Source: Symsagittifera roscoffensis (Eukaryota; Xenacoelomorpha; Acoela; Convolutidae). From it: a stretch of DNA of 64,000 nt. The position numbers and the translations under genes are program-made. Below are positions 22,379 to 32,269 of this stretch, one piece after another; position 1 is the stretch's first letter, and each line of letters opens with the position of its first letter. The stretch covers positions 24,572,177 to 24,636,176 of the forward strand of contig NC_087062.1 of NCBI RefSeq assembly GCF_963678635.1, in the 5' to 3' direction. A model generated the notes under the pieces. It was not told the DNA's origin and ran no database searches. It was given only the letters and a program-made list of their open reading frames with translations.

Positions 22379-23281
22379 TTTTTTTTTTAAATTTTTTTTT
22401 GGTCTTTTTTGGGTTTTTTACTGTTTCTTGTACTTTTTGTGTTCAATTAAATTTGTTTTTGCTTTTTTCTTGGTTATATACTATTTATGGTTTGGTTTTA
22501 CGCTTTCTCTTTAATTGTTTTTGGTACCGGGGCCTTGGGAAAAACGGGCTCATGACGTCCCCGGAATTTTTGGTCTTAACTTAGTTAAAAAGCTAATTAG
22601 TACCAGGCGGAGGGTCGGTTCCTTCCGCCTAATGCAATACGGGACATTAAGGTCTCTAACTCGGACATACGCCCGGAGCAGAAAGTTCGTCGCTGAAATG
22701 TTTGCTGATCATGATGGTGTCATGCCTTTAACAGGCCCAACCAAGAGCGACATAAAAACGTCTATGTAACTTTCGCTCAAATATACATAGTGACGCAGCG
22801 TAGAAAAAGCACTTATTGACGACTGGCCGGCGTCAGTTACCTTAACTCTACCCGTTTTTTTACCGTCTCTACCTAGCCAGTTGATTTTCTGGTCTGTTTA
22901 GGGCTAAGTAAAAGTTACCATTTTTAGGCCATCAGTCAAACGACTTTTCATCAGCTTTCGTTACATGCAAAGATAACCACATATCTGGGTCTCGGATCCC
23001 CAGACTACGTGATTGCGAATAAAAACACGAATCGAATATCATATTTTACTACGTTTTTAGTGAAAGTTACATACTAAATCCATTGGAGATGGATTGACCC
23101 TTTCCTCTTTCTGGCTACTAATGCTCTGAAATACTAAATAATACTGGAGTTAAATCAAATGTTCAGGGCCATAAAGCGGCTAAAAAGTCAGTTATATAGT
23201 CTCTCAGCATATAATAGTCTCTGGGCACAGGGCCTCTAATTCCGTACTCTTCCGGAGATAACATCGTTATCTCTTGACTTC
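22379..23281 (-). other. Region containing the unresolved boundary of the 5' LTR
   Basis: T-rich to 22500, then mixed sequence. The 5' LTR must begin somewhere here or at 23282, but its left counterpart lies outside the window, so the boundary and primer-binding site cannot be fixed. One stretch complementary to a tRNA-like CCA end (22998-23016 region, TGGGGATCCGAGACCC on the element strand) is a weak candidate. Confidence 0.4.
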
Positions 23282-23641
23282 GCGGCACGGGAGGGTACTG
23301 TTCCGCTCCGGACGTCCCACTGAAGCCTCCTATCTTCTTATCGGCTTCCACTTTACGTCTTACAGTGCGTGATTGCCACAATAAGAAAATTCGTGTTTTC
23401 TTCCTTTTCGTCTTGCATATTCGGTTGTCTAGTTCGACTGTGTCTTTTTTACTGGTTTTTGGCCAAATTTGGCCGTTCTTCTTATTTTCTCAGAAATGTT
23501 CCATCGCAATTCGAAACTTTAAAAATTTAAATTCTAGAACATTCCGACCCTCCTTTTCATCATGAGTTCACAATTAACGTCACTGATATTCTTTTCTTGC
23601 TCGTCAAGGGGTCGGCTGTGTCAATCCGGCGGAATGGCACA
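23282..23641 (-). repeat. 5' LTR copy (terminal part)
   Basis: Direct repeat of 1-363. Ends at CA (23640-23641) where the two copies diverge: the left goes into the element and the right into flanking DNA starting TTTATTTCC. Differences from the left copy are spread along its length, so the LTRs have aged since insertion. Confidence 0.88.
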
Positions 23642-24066
23642 TTTATTTCCGAACCAACTCAGTTGGATAGACCAACAAATTTTATTTCAGAACCGTCTCA
23701 AGAAAAATTTTCTCTAACAAATTTTTGATCCATCCGAATGAATTTCTTTGACAACAATTGGCTTCTGAATATCATCTAAGGTTTTTATCGAAGTGTCATT
23801 TTTTAGAGGATATTTTTGGCATTTTGACAATTTAGTAATATAACGTTCAAACTTTTTCTTGTTATCACGGTAATTATGCTTTGGTCTTTTCACTTAAAGT
23901 GAAAGATTCCGATGGTTGCCAATTTTTATCATTTTTTTTGATGAAAAGATGTCTTTTTTCATCAACATTTTCAATAAGCTGAATCATATTAGCTTTCGCT
24001 TTTCTCAAATCTTCTTTTAGTAGTCTTTTTCTGAAAATTTACCACAGCTTGCTCAGAGATAAAATC
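23642..24066. other. Flanking non-coding DNA
   Basis: AT-rich sequence directly after the retrotransposon. I see no gene, RNA or repeat. Confidence 0.4.
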
Positions 24067-24176
24067 AGTTGACTCATTTTTCAAGCATTTGTCAAGAAAA
24101 AACGTCCACAAATTCCAAATTGACATACTTCGAAAGATGTAGCCAATCAATACTTATCTTTAAAAGCATGCGTAAC

Positions 24177-24644
24177 CATCACCCAGGTAGTAGCAGTTTG
24201 AGCCATGGCTGGGAAGTTTACAGCACTACGGACAACTATGTCCGTAAGTAACAGATTAGTCTTCATCAACTGGCGCTTTCGCCTTGCCTTTCTTTTTTTT
24301 CTACCTAATGTAGGTTTTCCTCTTTATTTTGTTAGCATTACTGACATTTTTTCTCTATTTCTCCAGATGACATGAAGGGTGTGCAGCTCCACTTCCACGA
24401 CTTGGTGCAGTTTACGGTATTGCTTCACCAACGAGCTGTGATGCTGTTTCTGTCTGGAGATAACGTCTTTTGTAAATTGAATTATAAGACAGCCTGTCGT
24501 GAGAAATTTCCTGAAGATATTTTGGGTTTTTCTCTGACAGTAGACAATTGCTTTGAGTCCATGTTGATTTTCTTTCAGGTAGCTGCAGTTCGTCCATGTG
24601 GCAAACAGGGTGATTCGATCGATGTTTCGCTATGCTGTTGTTGA
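24177..24644 (+). pseudogene. Possible two-exon gene fragment, unidentified
   Basis: An open frame ending ..SHGWEVYSTTDNYV meets a strong donor (C|GTAAGT, intron from 24244). 123 bp later a pyrimidine-rich acceptor (CTCCAG, to 24366) is followed in compatible phase by DMKGVQLHFHDLVQ. The splice signals and joined frame are plausible. I see no start exon and no family, and the frame then runs to a stop at 24644. It could be a decayed gene fragment or chance. Confidence 0.2.
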
Positions 24645-24739
24645 TAGTGACTTGTTAAACTTCTACTTTTCATCATTATCTTTCCCAAACTTAAATAAGT
24701 CTACGAATTTTGATCAGATTATGTGATGGATCGACTCCT

Positions 24740-25060
24740 GGCTGTAATATCTGATACCATGATAGAAATAGTTTCTCTCATTAAATTTGGTTGATAATTT
24801 TGGGTCATCTTTTGTGAATAAGGGAGTTATATTTGCTTTTTTCAGTTCAGTGGGGAAAACGTCCTCATCTATGCAGGCATTAATAACAAACGCTCAACCA
24901 TAAATTTTTGCCCAAGCAGGACCAGTTTTCGGATGTTTAGTTTTCGCAGTATATCATAACATTGCTTCGCTGTTAAGTGCAGAAAATAAAACTGGGTAAT
25001 TCAGAAGTTCCTGGAATAAATAACTGAGGTATCAGAATCAAAATATTCCCCTAAAATTGT
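24740..25060 (-). mobile_element. LINE fragment (RT region), minus strand
   Basis: Shares long words with the LINE at 29.7-29.95 kb in the same orientation (for example CTCATCTATGCAGGCATTAA and GGATGTTTAG.TTTCGCAGTATATCATA). A second, shorter copy of the same CR1/L2-like family. No open frame remains. Confidence 0.65.
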
Positions 25061-25539
25061 AGTTAAAGTGATTGGCCCTAATTTCTGTTACTATGATTCT
25101 TTCGACCTTCTGATTATGTTTAAAAAAAGACAAATAGAAGGTTCGAACGTTTTTGGCCCAAATGTGCTAGGTTTCGACCGATTCCACCCAAGCCAAGCAT
25201 GCTGTGTTTCCACCAAAGGAGAAATGTGTTCGACTGTGTTTGACCCAAGCATGCTATTCTTCGACCGATTTGAGCAAACAACAAAAAAAGCATCGTTAAT
25301 TTCTATTCACTGCTCTATTTTGGCTATGTGAGAATGTTGAACAGAATCGAGTTTTGATTCGATACATTCTATAAAACAGACCATTTGGCTCCACTTATTG
25401 CTTCACCAAAACTGAAAAACAGAACATCGCACTCTCAAAAAAGGCTGAAATAATCAAAAATTACTCATCAGAGAAAAATCTAGCGTCACAAAAAGGAGCA
25501 TCGAATTAGCTAAGCGTGCTCCCCCTAAAAAAATACAAT

Positions 25540-26279
25540 TTCTCTCTCAACAAATCAGAGTGTAAAGATGGATTACATCTGAGATATGGATGGGAACTAC
25601 CAAACACCCCACATACATGCCGTGTGGACAACCGTTCTGACTGACCCACTCCCTACACTGTCCCAAAGTTGGATACACTCACCTAAGACATAATGAAATT
25701 CGCGATAACCTTGCGACACTCCTGGACGAAGTATGCCATGATGTTGAAATAGAGCCGAAACTTCAATCGTTGGAAGGCGAAAGCTTTCACAACAAAACAA
25801 CCACCATTGAAGTTGACGCTCGACTTGACATCAAGGCAAATGGACTTTGGGGAGGCCGATTCAGCCGAACCTTTTTTGATGTAAGAATTTTCAATTCCCA
25901 TGCTAAATCCTGCCCTAAATCTATATCTTACGCCTACAAATATCATGAGACGGTCAAAACATTAAAATACCAACAAAGAATTCTGGACGTGGAACACAGC
26001 AGCTTTGTTCCACTAATTTTTGCGTGTACCGGAGGAGCAGCACCGGGCTGTACAAAAACCGTCCAGAAACTAGCAGAGAAACTCAGCGAAAAACGGAACG
26101 AATCATACTCGGACACAATTAACTACATAAGAACAAAAATAAGTTTTGCACTTCTGAGGAGTGCAATCCTCTGCTTTAGGGGGTGCAAAAAACTTAAAAA
26201 TACATTCAACATAGACAATTCTATCTGTGCTGTAATCGAGGAGGCTAGATTTCAATTGACAATTCTCTTGATGCATTAA
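25540..26279 (+). pseudogene. Retroelement C-terminal domain (zinc-finger plus FFDVRI domain)
   Basis: The frame 25770-26279 reads EVDARLDIKANGLWGG, FFDVRIFNSH, ILDVEHSSFVPLIFACTGG and IRTKISFALLRSAI. I recognise this pattern as the C-terminal part of a retroelement polyprotein widespread in invertebrate genomes. Upstream, in other frames, are LRYGWELPNTPH, CGQPF, a stop, then LHCPKVGYTHLRHNEIRD, the preceding zinc-finger-like C-x-C-G..H..C part. The spaced acidic residues with D-V-R suggest a PD-(D/E)XK-like nuclease fold; that is inference. At least one stop and one frameshift make it a relic. It is a different family from the LINE around it. Confidence 0.6.
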
Positions 26280-26599
26280 AATAGACTTGATTTATTCATA
26301 AAATTTTGTCGATGTATTTATAAAGCGTTTGAATGGCCCTATCCAACCTGTGCACGTACCGTCGCATGACGGAAGGGCCCATTTTAATTGACCCCCCTTT
26401 TTTTAAATTTCGAAGCACCAATGGAAAAGAAATTACTGTAAGCGGATTGGTTTGATTCAAAATGCAAAGAAAGAATGAAAATGAATCAATTGTTACTACT
26501 AGCTCATCGATATCCAAATTTAGTTGACAATTGGCACCAAAATACCGTGAACAATATCTGCGAACAATTGGCCAAAGTGGTTAAAGATATACAAGGAAC

Positions 26600-27145
26600 A
26601 TTTTTGCATTTAAGCTGTTCATCTTTCAGCACAATCCAGCAAAATTGAAAATTTAATTATCGATCTCTAGGTTCCGGTTCCATCAATTACAGAATCACTG
26701 CTCTGGGTAATTTTTTTAAACAAAATCAACGCTCAAGTCATTAAAATTGGCAATTATTTCAACTGTTATCAATTTTAGGAAGCTTTTTGGCTCTTCTTAA
26801 CCTCAATATTCCAGGTACTTATGAATCACCAGTCTAATTTACAGCATATTTAGGTTTGTTATCAAAGCCTACATTAATGGAAAACGTTTGTCCCATCGAA
26901 CTGAAAAAAGCAAAAATAATTTTGTGCTTTAAATTTTTTTGATAACCGTTATCAAAAAAATTATGTCGAAAGCATAACTTGCGCGTTTTCCAAAACTTTG
27001 AGAAAATTGTTCATGCCCAGATCACAGATCACTTGGAAAAACATCAAATTATAACTCCTCAGTTTGGGTTTCGCAGAAACTTTTCGCTTCACTCTCAGTT
27101 TGGGCTACAGCTACTGTGGAATGTCCAGGTAGCAAACTAGCCCAG
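26600..27145 (+). mobile_element. LINE fragment (RT region), plus strand
   Basis: Around 27000-27100 the translation reads FEKIVHAQITDHLEKHQII then QFGFRRNFS, the fingers region of CR1/Jockey-type RT. It matches the minus-strand LINE at 29.63-29.70 kb. 26630-26700 matches 30100-30160 of that LINE in the opposite orientation. This is an inverted, internally deleted copy of the same family. Confidence 0.7.
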
Positions 27146-28117
27146 TCCTTGCCACAATGAGACAGTGAGTTGTAGTAGTAATGAGGATTCGTGAACCATT
27201 GGGCACAGGGATTTGCTCCCTTATCGTTTGTCTGTGGTTGTTGTCATATTCTCCAAGTGCTGCTGACAATCTCATTGCAGTTGTTAGTCTGTATAGTTAG
27301 CAGTTGTATAAAACCTCATACGATATCATTTTAATGAAGGATGACTATTTCATCTTCACCCTGAAAAATTCAAGCAAATTTTGTCCAGAACTATTGACTC
27401 AAAACGTGCTTATGGGTGACCAGTCAAAAAGCAGAATGGTCCAAGAGTAGAAAAACAGAAAATTATCGAATTTTATATGCTAATGGGCAAATTAAGTATA
27501 AAACTTGGCTATATTACCAAAGAAGCAATAGTTTATGCATAAATTGAATAATTTAATCGAGATTTGCTTAAAATTCAGTTTAGAAACTTGATAAAATTTT
27601 CAATTCATGCATGTTTTATTCATTTTCTGGGTATTATTGACTATTAAAATAATTTTTTATTAATTAGCCCGTATATAGCCCGTTAATATTACTGCTCTTG
27701 GACCCATTCTGCTCCTGGGTCATTCTGCTTTTTGCTCTGCCTCCATGCTTATGGTATGCGATAGCGTACACCTCATTATACAGGAAAAACTATTTGAGCA
27801 GAGGTTCCACTTTGATTATCGGAGCAGTCTTGTTTAAATGTCCAGATATTTGAAGACTGTCTTGAACTCACGCATGATAAGCTACTTGAGGACTGATCGC
27901 TTCACTCTCAATTCTAAATTTTATACGCACATTTTCAAATTTTGTGCATGAACAAATTTATAATGCAAGTTCCATGAGATGCATTGTATTGCTATTCTCA
28001 ATTGTTGGGTCGATTTTTGTGCTTACCGTTTTAATCCGAACTTGTTTCTAGATCTAATTAATCTTTTGATTCTAAATATTAAATGATTTTTGAGATTTGG
28101 CATTTAAAATTTGTCTG
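27146..28117. other. Non-coding AT-rich DNA
   Basis: No gene, RNA or clear repeat recognised. Confidence 0.35.
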
Positions 28118-28142
28118 TCGAAGAAGAAGAAGAAGAAGAAAG
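28118..28142. repeat. (GAA)n microsatellite
   Basis: Seven GAA units in line. On the minus strand this is a TTC tract located about where the 3' end of the minus-strand LINE should be, so it may be the LINE's simple-repeat tail. Confidence 0.7.
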
Positions 28143-28699
28143 AACACTTCAAATACTGTATAGAAGTCTCAGCATTCATACAAATAAGGGTAATAAAGAT
28201 TAGTTCAAAGTTTCAGATTAGCTGCTTAAATAGTATATAGTGAAAAGAAATAAACAAATGATTAAAATACGATGAAATTACTGCTGGAATAAAAAAAAGC
28301 AGATTAAGAATTAACAAAGTAAATGAAATAGAATAGTACATGAATTTAAATCAATTCATCTTAAAAATATCGGTAAATAAAACTGGTCATATATGCCAAT
28401 CATTTAATCAAAACGGAACTCACGTCATGTATTTGTGTACGTACATGCTGGATTAGATTGCATTTCACTACTGTAGAACTTTTTCTTTTTTTCTTAAAAG
28501 TTTAAGTTCTGTTGTCGAATTTTCTAAATTTAACTGGCAATGAGTTCCATTTTTTTTGAAGCCAGGTAAAAAAATGATTTTTGTAGAGAAGCAATTGAAC
28601 AGTGATTATCAAAAATTGCTTGTTTAGTGCGATTATTATTTCTGTAATTGGCTGTCGATAATGTTATTGCATGGGTAAAAGCTTTCCTCTTATCGGTAA

Positions 28700-30270
28700 G
28701 ATATGGATATAGATAAAATACACATTTAAATTCAATTCTGTTTTCCAGTCCGATAAAAAAAATTTTTACGCAGTGCAGCTGATGATTTCAGTTTGGATCT
28801 GAAAAACGTGCGTTTTAGGGCCCAACTCAACTGCTTTTCTAGGGACATCATTAAAGTCGCATTGATTTGTGGCACACAAATTGCTGCATAACCTAGATGG
28901 GATAAAACTAAACAGTAAAGCAAGGCAACCAATTATATTGTAAGCAGTTGTTGTCCAATCGTATCTATGGCATAAGGTCCTCGGGCTATTTTTTGCAACA
29001 TTTTCTGTATTTGAGTTTGAATTGAAAGATTAGAATCTAGAATCAAACCTAAGTATTTGCATTCAGATTTGTTCTCTACATAATGATCTTTGATAACAAG
29101 ACTGTCTGATTCCACATTCTGTTAATCTTTTTTTTGACAAAAATTTATAAACTCCGCTTTCGGTGCATTTAGATTTAACTGATTCTCAGCAAAAAAAGTA
29201 AGCTCGTGTAAAAAATTTTTAAATTTGACTCAGCATCTCTTGAAGATATAGATAACTCATACACCATGCAATCGTCTGGATAATGTACCACAGTACACCC
29301 ATCGCAGATACGATATGATTGATATATAAATTCAACAACAAGGGACCCAGTTCTGTTCCATGCGGCACACCTTTCCAGTCCTGAAAAACTCCATTCACAT
29401 TGAATTTTTGAAAGCGTTCATTCAAAAAACTTTCAGTTAATGTTTAAGTTTTTGCTGGAAAGCCATATAGCGTAGTTTTCTTACTAGAATAATGTGAGAA
29501 TTAAAGTCAAAAGCTTTTGAAAGATCCAATAAAGCGTGAACATTTTTTTGGAGTCGATTTCTTCTCAAATATTTTCAGTTACGTATAGAAGCGCATCTTG
29601 TGTGGAAATTGATTGAGAATTATAATTTGATGTTTTTCCAAATGTTCTGTTATTTGGGCGTGGAAAATTTTCTCTAAATTTTTTGAAAATGCACAGGTTA
29701 TTGAAATTGGTCAATATTTTTGGGGATCCATTGGGTCATCTTTTTTTTTTAATAATTGAGTTTATTTTGCTTTTTTCCAGCTCAGTGAGAAAAACATCCT
29801 CATCTATGCAGGCATTAAAAACAAATCTTAAGTGTGGCCCAATAATTGATTGAGCATCATTTATTGCCCAAGCAGGAACAGTACAAGGTTCTACAGGTTT
29901 TTTGGATGTTTAGCTTTCGCAGTATATCATAGAATTTCTAAAAATTAAAGATTGTGATTCAGAAGTTCCTGGTTTAATTAACTGAGGTTTAGCAGAGCCC
30001 AACGATTTCCCTAACTTTGAAAAAACGTACTTAAAGTGATTGGCTATTTTAAAGTCCTGTGTAATCATTTAATTGAATGACTTACGCAAAGTAGTAATGA
30101 TGGAACCGAATCCTCGAATTGGATTAATAAGTGTCCATTTTTGCTGGATTGTGCTGAGAAAAGAGTAGCATAAATGCGAATGTTTTCCTTGTTTATTGTA
30201 AACGACTTTGGCTAGTTGGTGACGACAAAGACAATAATTTTGCAATTTTTTTTTTTGAATTTCCATTTCA
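28700..30270 (-). pseudogene. CR1/L2-like LINE ORF2, reverse transcriptase part
   Basis: On the minus strand the RT motifs appear in order but in changing frames: HLEKHQIIILNQF (about 29.65 kb), LLDLSKAFDFNSHI (29.5 kb, first catalytic Asp), GVPHGTELGPLLLNLYIN (29.35 kb), HYPDDCMVYEL (29.27 kb, the Y-A-D-D box with Pro for Ala), CKYLGLILDSNLS (29.05 kb) and SHLGYAAI (28.87 kb). Frameshifts and stops occur throughout, so the copy is dead. The set identifies a non-LTR element of the CR1/L2/Jockey group. Confidence 0.85.
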
Positions 30271-31466
30271 GTAGGCTAGAAAAGATTTTTGTTTCATTTT
30301 CAGTTTTTATTTATATTCTGAATCGAACCAATTCGTTTTCAGCTTATTTTTTGCTTTAAAATTACGAACAGGTTTCTTTTCGATTGTGGAATGTTGCTGA
30401 AGAGTATAAGATAAATTTAACAGCATTGAAAACGTGTTTTGTGCCTCCGTACCTTGAAATAAATGAAACCAAGGAGGAGCGGACGGAGTTTGGCAAATCT
30501 CACTAATCGGTAAATATTTTACTGAAATTAAAAAAATAATTATGGTGGTTTTTTTTCAAATTTATTGCTTGTCATAATAAGTGAAGCACAATTATCTGTT
30601 TTGCACGGCGTATCAAAGCCAAATTCATTTCCGTTTGTTCAAAATCACCAATTAGATAATCAATGTGGTTTTTTTTTCAAAACACTGACTCGTGTTGCAT
30701 CATTAAGTCAAAAAACCTTCAATCCATATGGAATGATGATTGATTTTAAATTATCTTTTCCCGATTTTTTCAATTAATTTATATTATAATCACCCATTTA
30801 AGTGATTTGGTTAGAGACAGAAAGTGCATGATCAATGTTTGTTCAAAGTAAGTTGTTCACGAAACTCCATAAAATTCGTTGCTTGGGTTGTAACATAAAT
30901 TTGTTGGCATTCTTTCCTTACTGGCGCCATTAAAATTAGATTGGCAGTCAACCCACACTGACTCAAATTTTTTGCTATCAAACAAATTTAACTCGTCTAT
31001 CAATTTTGGGGCCGATATAAGTGGTATGTGTAATAAAATGTCCCCACCTTTTTGCATTAGCAATTTCTGTCATATTTTAACATCACATGTGTTTGAGGTT
31101 AAAGATTCCCTAAGGTATCATCATCTTCTTTCTTAAGCCAAGTTTCAGAAAGCCCCAGAACTGTGTTTTAACCCATGTCACGACGATTTTTTTTAAACTT
31201 GCATGCGGTTTTGAATGATACTTTGAAATTTTAAATGGTTTATTTTCTGGATTGGTTTCTATGTCCCCACTTCGTATGAGTATTAGCGCAAAAATGAAAA
31301 TATGAGTCAGTGGAATTGATATCCGCTCACCCTTTTTAAGTTTTGCTGGAAATGTAATTGGATGGTAGCTTACACTACCCAATTTTTTTGTGTTTTCTAG
31401 GTTTTCTAACCGAGCTAGAGAAAAAAGAGTTGCCGCACAAAACAAACAGAATGTAATGTTGAGCAT
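30270..31466 (-). pseudogene. LINE ORF2 N-terminal and endonuclease part
   Basis: 31466-31110 opens with a hydrophobic stretch and then ILIRSGDIETNPENKP, a conserved sequence at the ORF2 start of many CR1/L2-like LINEs (usually R-S-G-D-I-E-T-N-P-G-P). 31063-30857 continues with DSKKFESVWVDCQS, where AP endonucleases usually carry an E-x-x-W/x-E box. Much of the endonuclease is scrambled. It continues without a break into the RT part. Confidence 0.68.
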
Positions 31467-31721
31467 TGGAAAAGATTTATAGTTTAATAGCCGAAGTTTA
31501 CTTCAAAAAGTACGAAATCATTTTTTTCTGAAAAGTTTTGCACTATTTTGAATAAATTTCATCCGATCAGCGATTTGTGGATCTAATTTGGGTTGTTGAT
31601 GTGTTTGTTTTAGCTATCTTTTAGTTAATTGGCTTTTTGTTCATGCGACGTATGTTTAAGGAGTCCCTATTCTTACACATGATTTAGAAAGCTCTTTATA
31701 CGTTCAACGATTTTTTGGAGC

Positions 31722-31905
31722 ACCGTAGGCGCCTGTCATGCGCTAGTTCTTGTTCGGGTTGTTATTTCGCCTGTATTTGATGTTATTGAAGATTTACTAT
31801 ATGAATCTCTAAATGTTTGCACCAAAATTCCAACACCCCCATCAGAAGGATGCAACCCATCCGAACTAAGAGCGTAAGTATTTTGAGTAAAATTTTTGTG
31901 AATGT
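31722..31905 (-). pseudogene. LINE ORF1 esterase tail (SGNH D-x-x-H block)
   Basis: Minus-strand frame of about 57 codons ending in TGA. It contains YALSSDGLHPSDGGVGILVQ, the last SGNH-esterase block (D-G-L-H) found near the end of ORF1 proteins of CR1-like LINEs. It lies about 250 bp before the ORF2 start, the expected ORF1-ORF2 distance. The element is cut off just upstream, so the rest of ORF1 is missing. Confidence 0.6.
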
Positions 31906-32035
31906 CTAAAATATCATCTTTTCATCAACTAAATCTGTAAAATTTTAAGTAAAACTAAGAACTTGTTTGTTAAATTTGCACATTTGCGTTAAAATATTTT
32001 CTAAAAGCTCCTAATGGCGTAACTGTACACACGGA

Positions 32036-32178
32036 AATGCCGTTTCCTGTCCTTGCCCTTTTTAAATTTTCAACCAAAACTTAATGCCGTTTCCTGTCCT
32101 TGCCCTTTTTTAATTTTCAACCAAAACTTAATGGCGTTTCCTGTCCTTGTCTTTTTTTTGAATTTTCAACCAAAACTT
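32036..32178. repeat. 47-bp minisatellite, three copies
   Basis: Units begin ATGCCGTTTCCTGTCCTTG at 32037 and 32084 and ATGGCGTTTCC at 32131; each ends CAACCAAAACTTA. They are pyrimidine-rich on the plus strand and lie directly upstream of the Nup42-like gene. Their arrangement next to the start makes a role in transcription initiation or splicing conceivable, but nothing shows it. Confidence 0.85.
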
Positions 32179-32223
32179 AAATGTACCAATATAACTTTTC
32201 TCCCTAAAATATAATCAAAGCTG

Positions 32224-32239
32224 TTTTTTTCTTTTGCAG
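32224..32239 (+). promoter_or_regulatory. Splice acceptor before the Nup42-like start (cis or trans)
   Basis: A run of T/C ending TTTTGCAG sits 30 bp upstream of the start codon. No matching 5' exon is evident, so it may accept a spliced leader or an untranslated first exon. Confidence 0.5.
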
Positions 32240-32246
32240 ATAAGGA

Positions 32247-32267
32247 ATGTTTAATCGATATTTTTGA
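32247..32267 (+). other. Upstream ORF of six codons
   Basis: ATG TTT .. TGA ends two bases before the main ATG at 32270. If the AG at 32239 is used, this is the first ATG in the mRNA, so the main frame would depend on leaky scanning or reinitiation. Confidence 0.5.
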
Positions 32268-32269
32268 AA

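Larger units (their letters stand above)
1..23641 (-). mobile_element. Giant Ty3/gypsy-class LTR retrotransposon, degenerate
   Basis: The two ends share about 360 bp of direct repeat (1-363 and 23282-23641). Between them, on the minus strand, Gag, protease, RT, RNase H and integrase occur in the Ty3/gypsy order (RNase H before integrase). At 23.6 kb or more it is several times the usual 5-8 kb. The excess comes from a leader of about 3 kb and from an extra coding region of about 8 kb after integrase, in the env position, which includes an SGNH hydrolase domain. All frames are interrupted and the LTRs have diverged by visible substitutions and indels, so the insertion is old and cannot move by itself. 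The window begins inside the 3' LTR, so the outer boundary and target duplication cannot be seen. Confidence 0.93.

Noticed and set aside
22990-23020. Primer-binding site complementary to a tRNA CCA end
   Set aside because: The word TGGGGATCCGAGACCC is suggestive, but I cannot match it to a tRNA, and the adjacent sequence does not begin with the TG expected at an LTR edge.
23163-23381. 72-codon open frame on the minus strand across the LTR
   Set aside because: It looks protein-like, but the equivalent frame in the left LTR is not preserved and no start or family is seen.
1-23641. Classification as an endogenous retrovirus with envelope
   Set aside because: The region after integrase has no signal peptide, fusion peptide, furin site or membrane anchor that I can see; its only recognised domain is an SGNH hydrolase.
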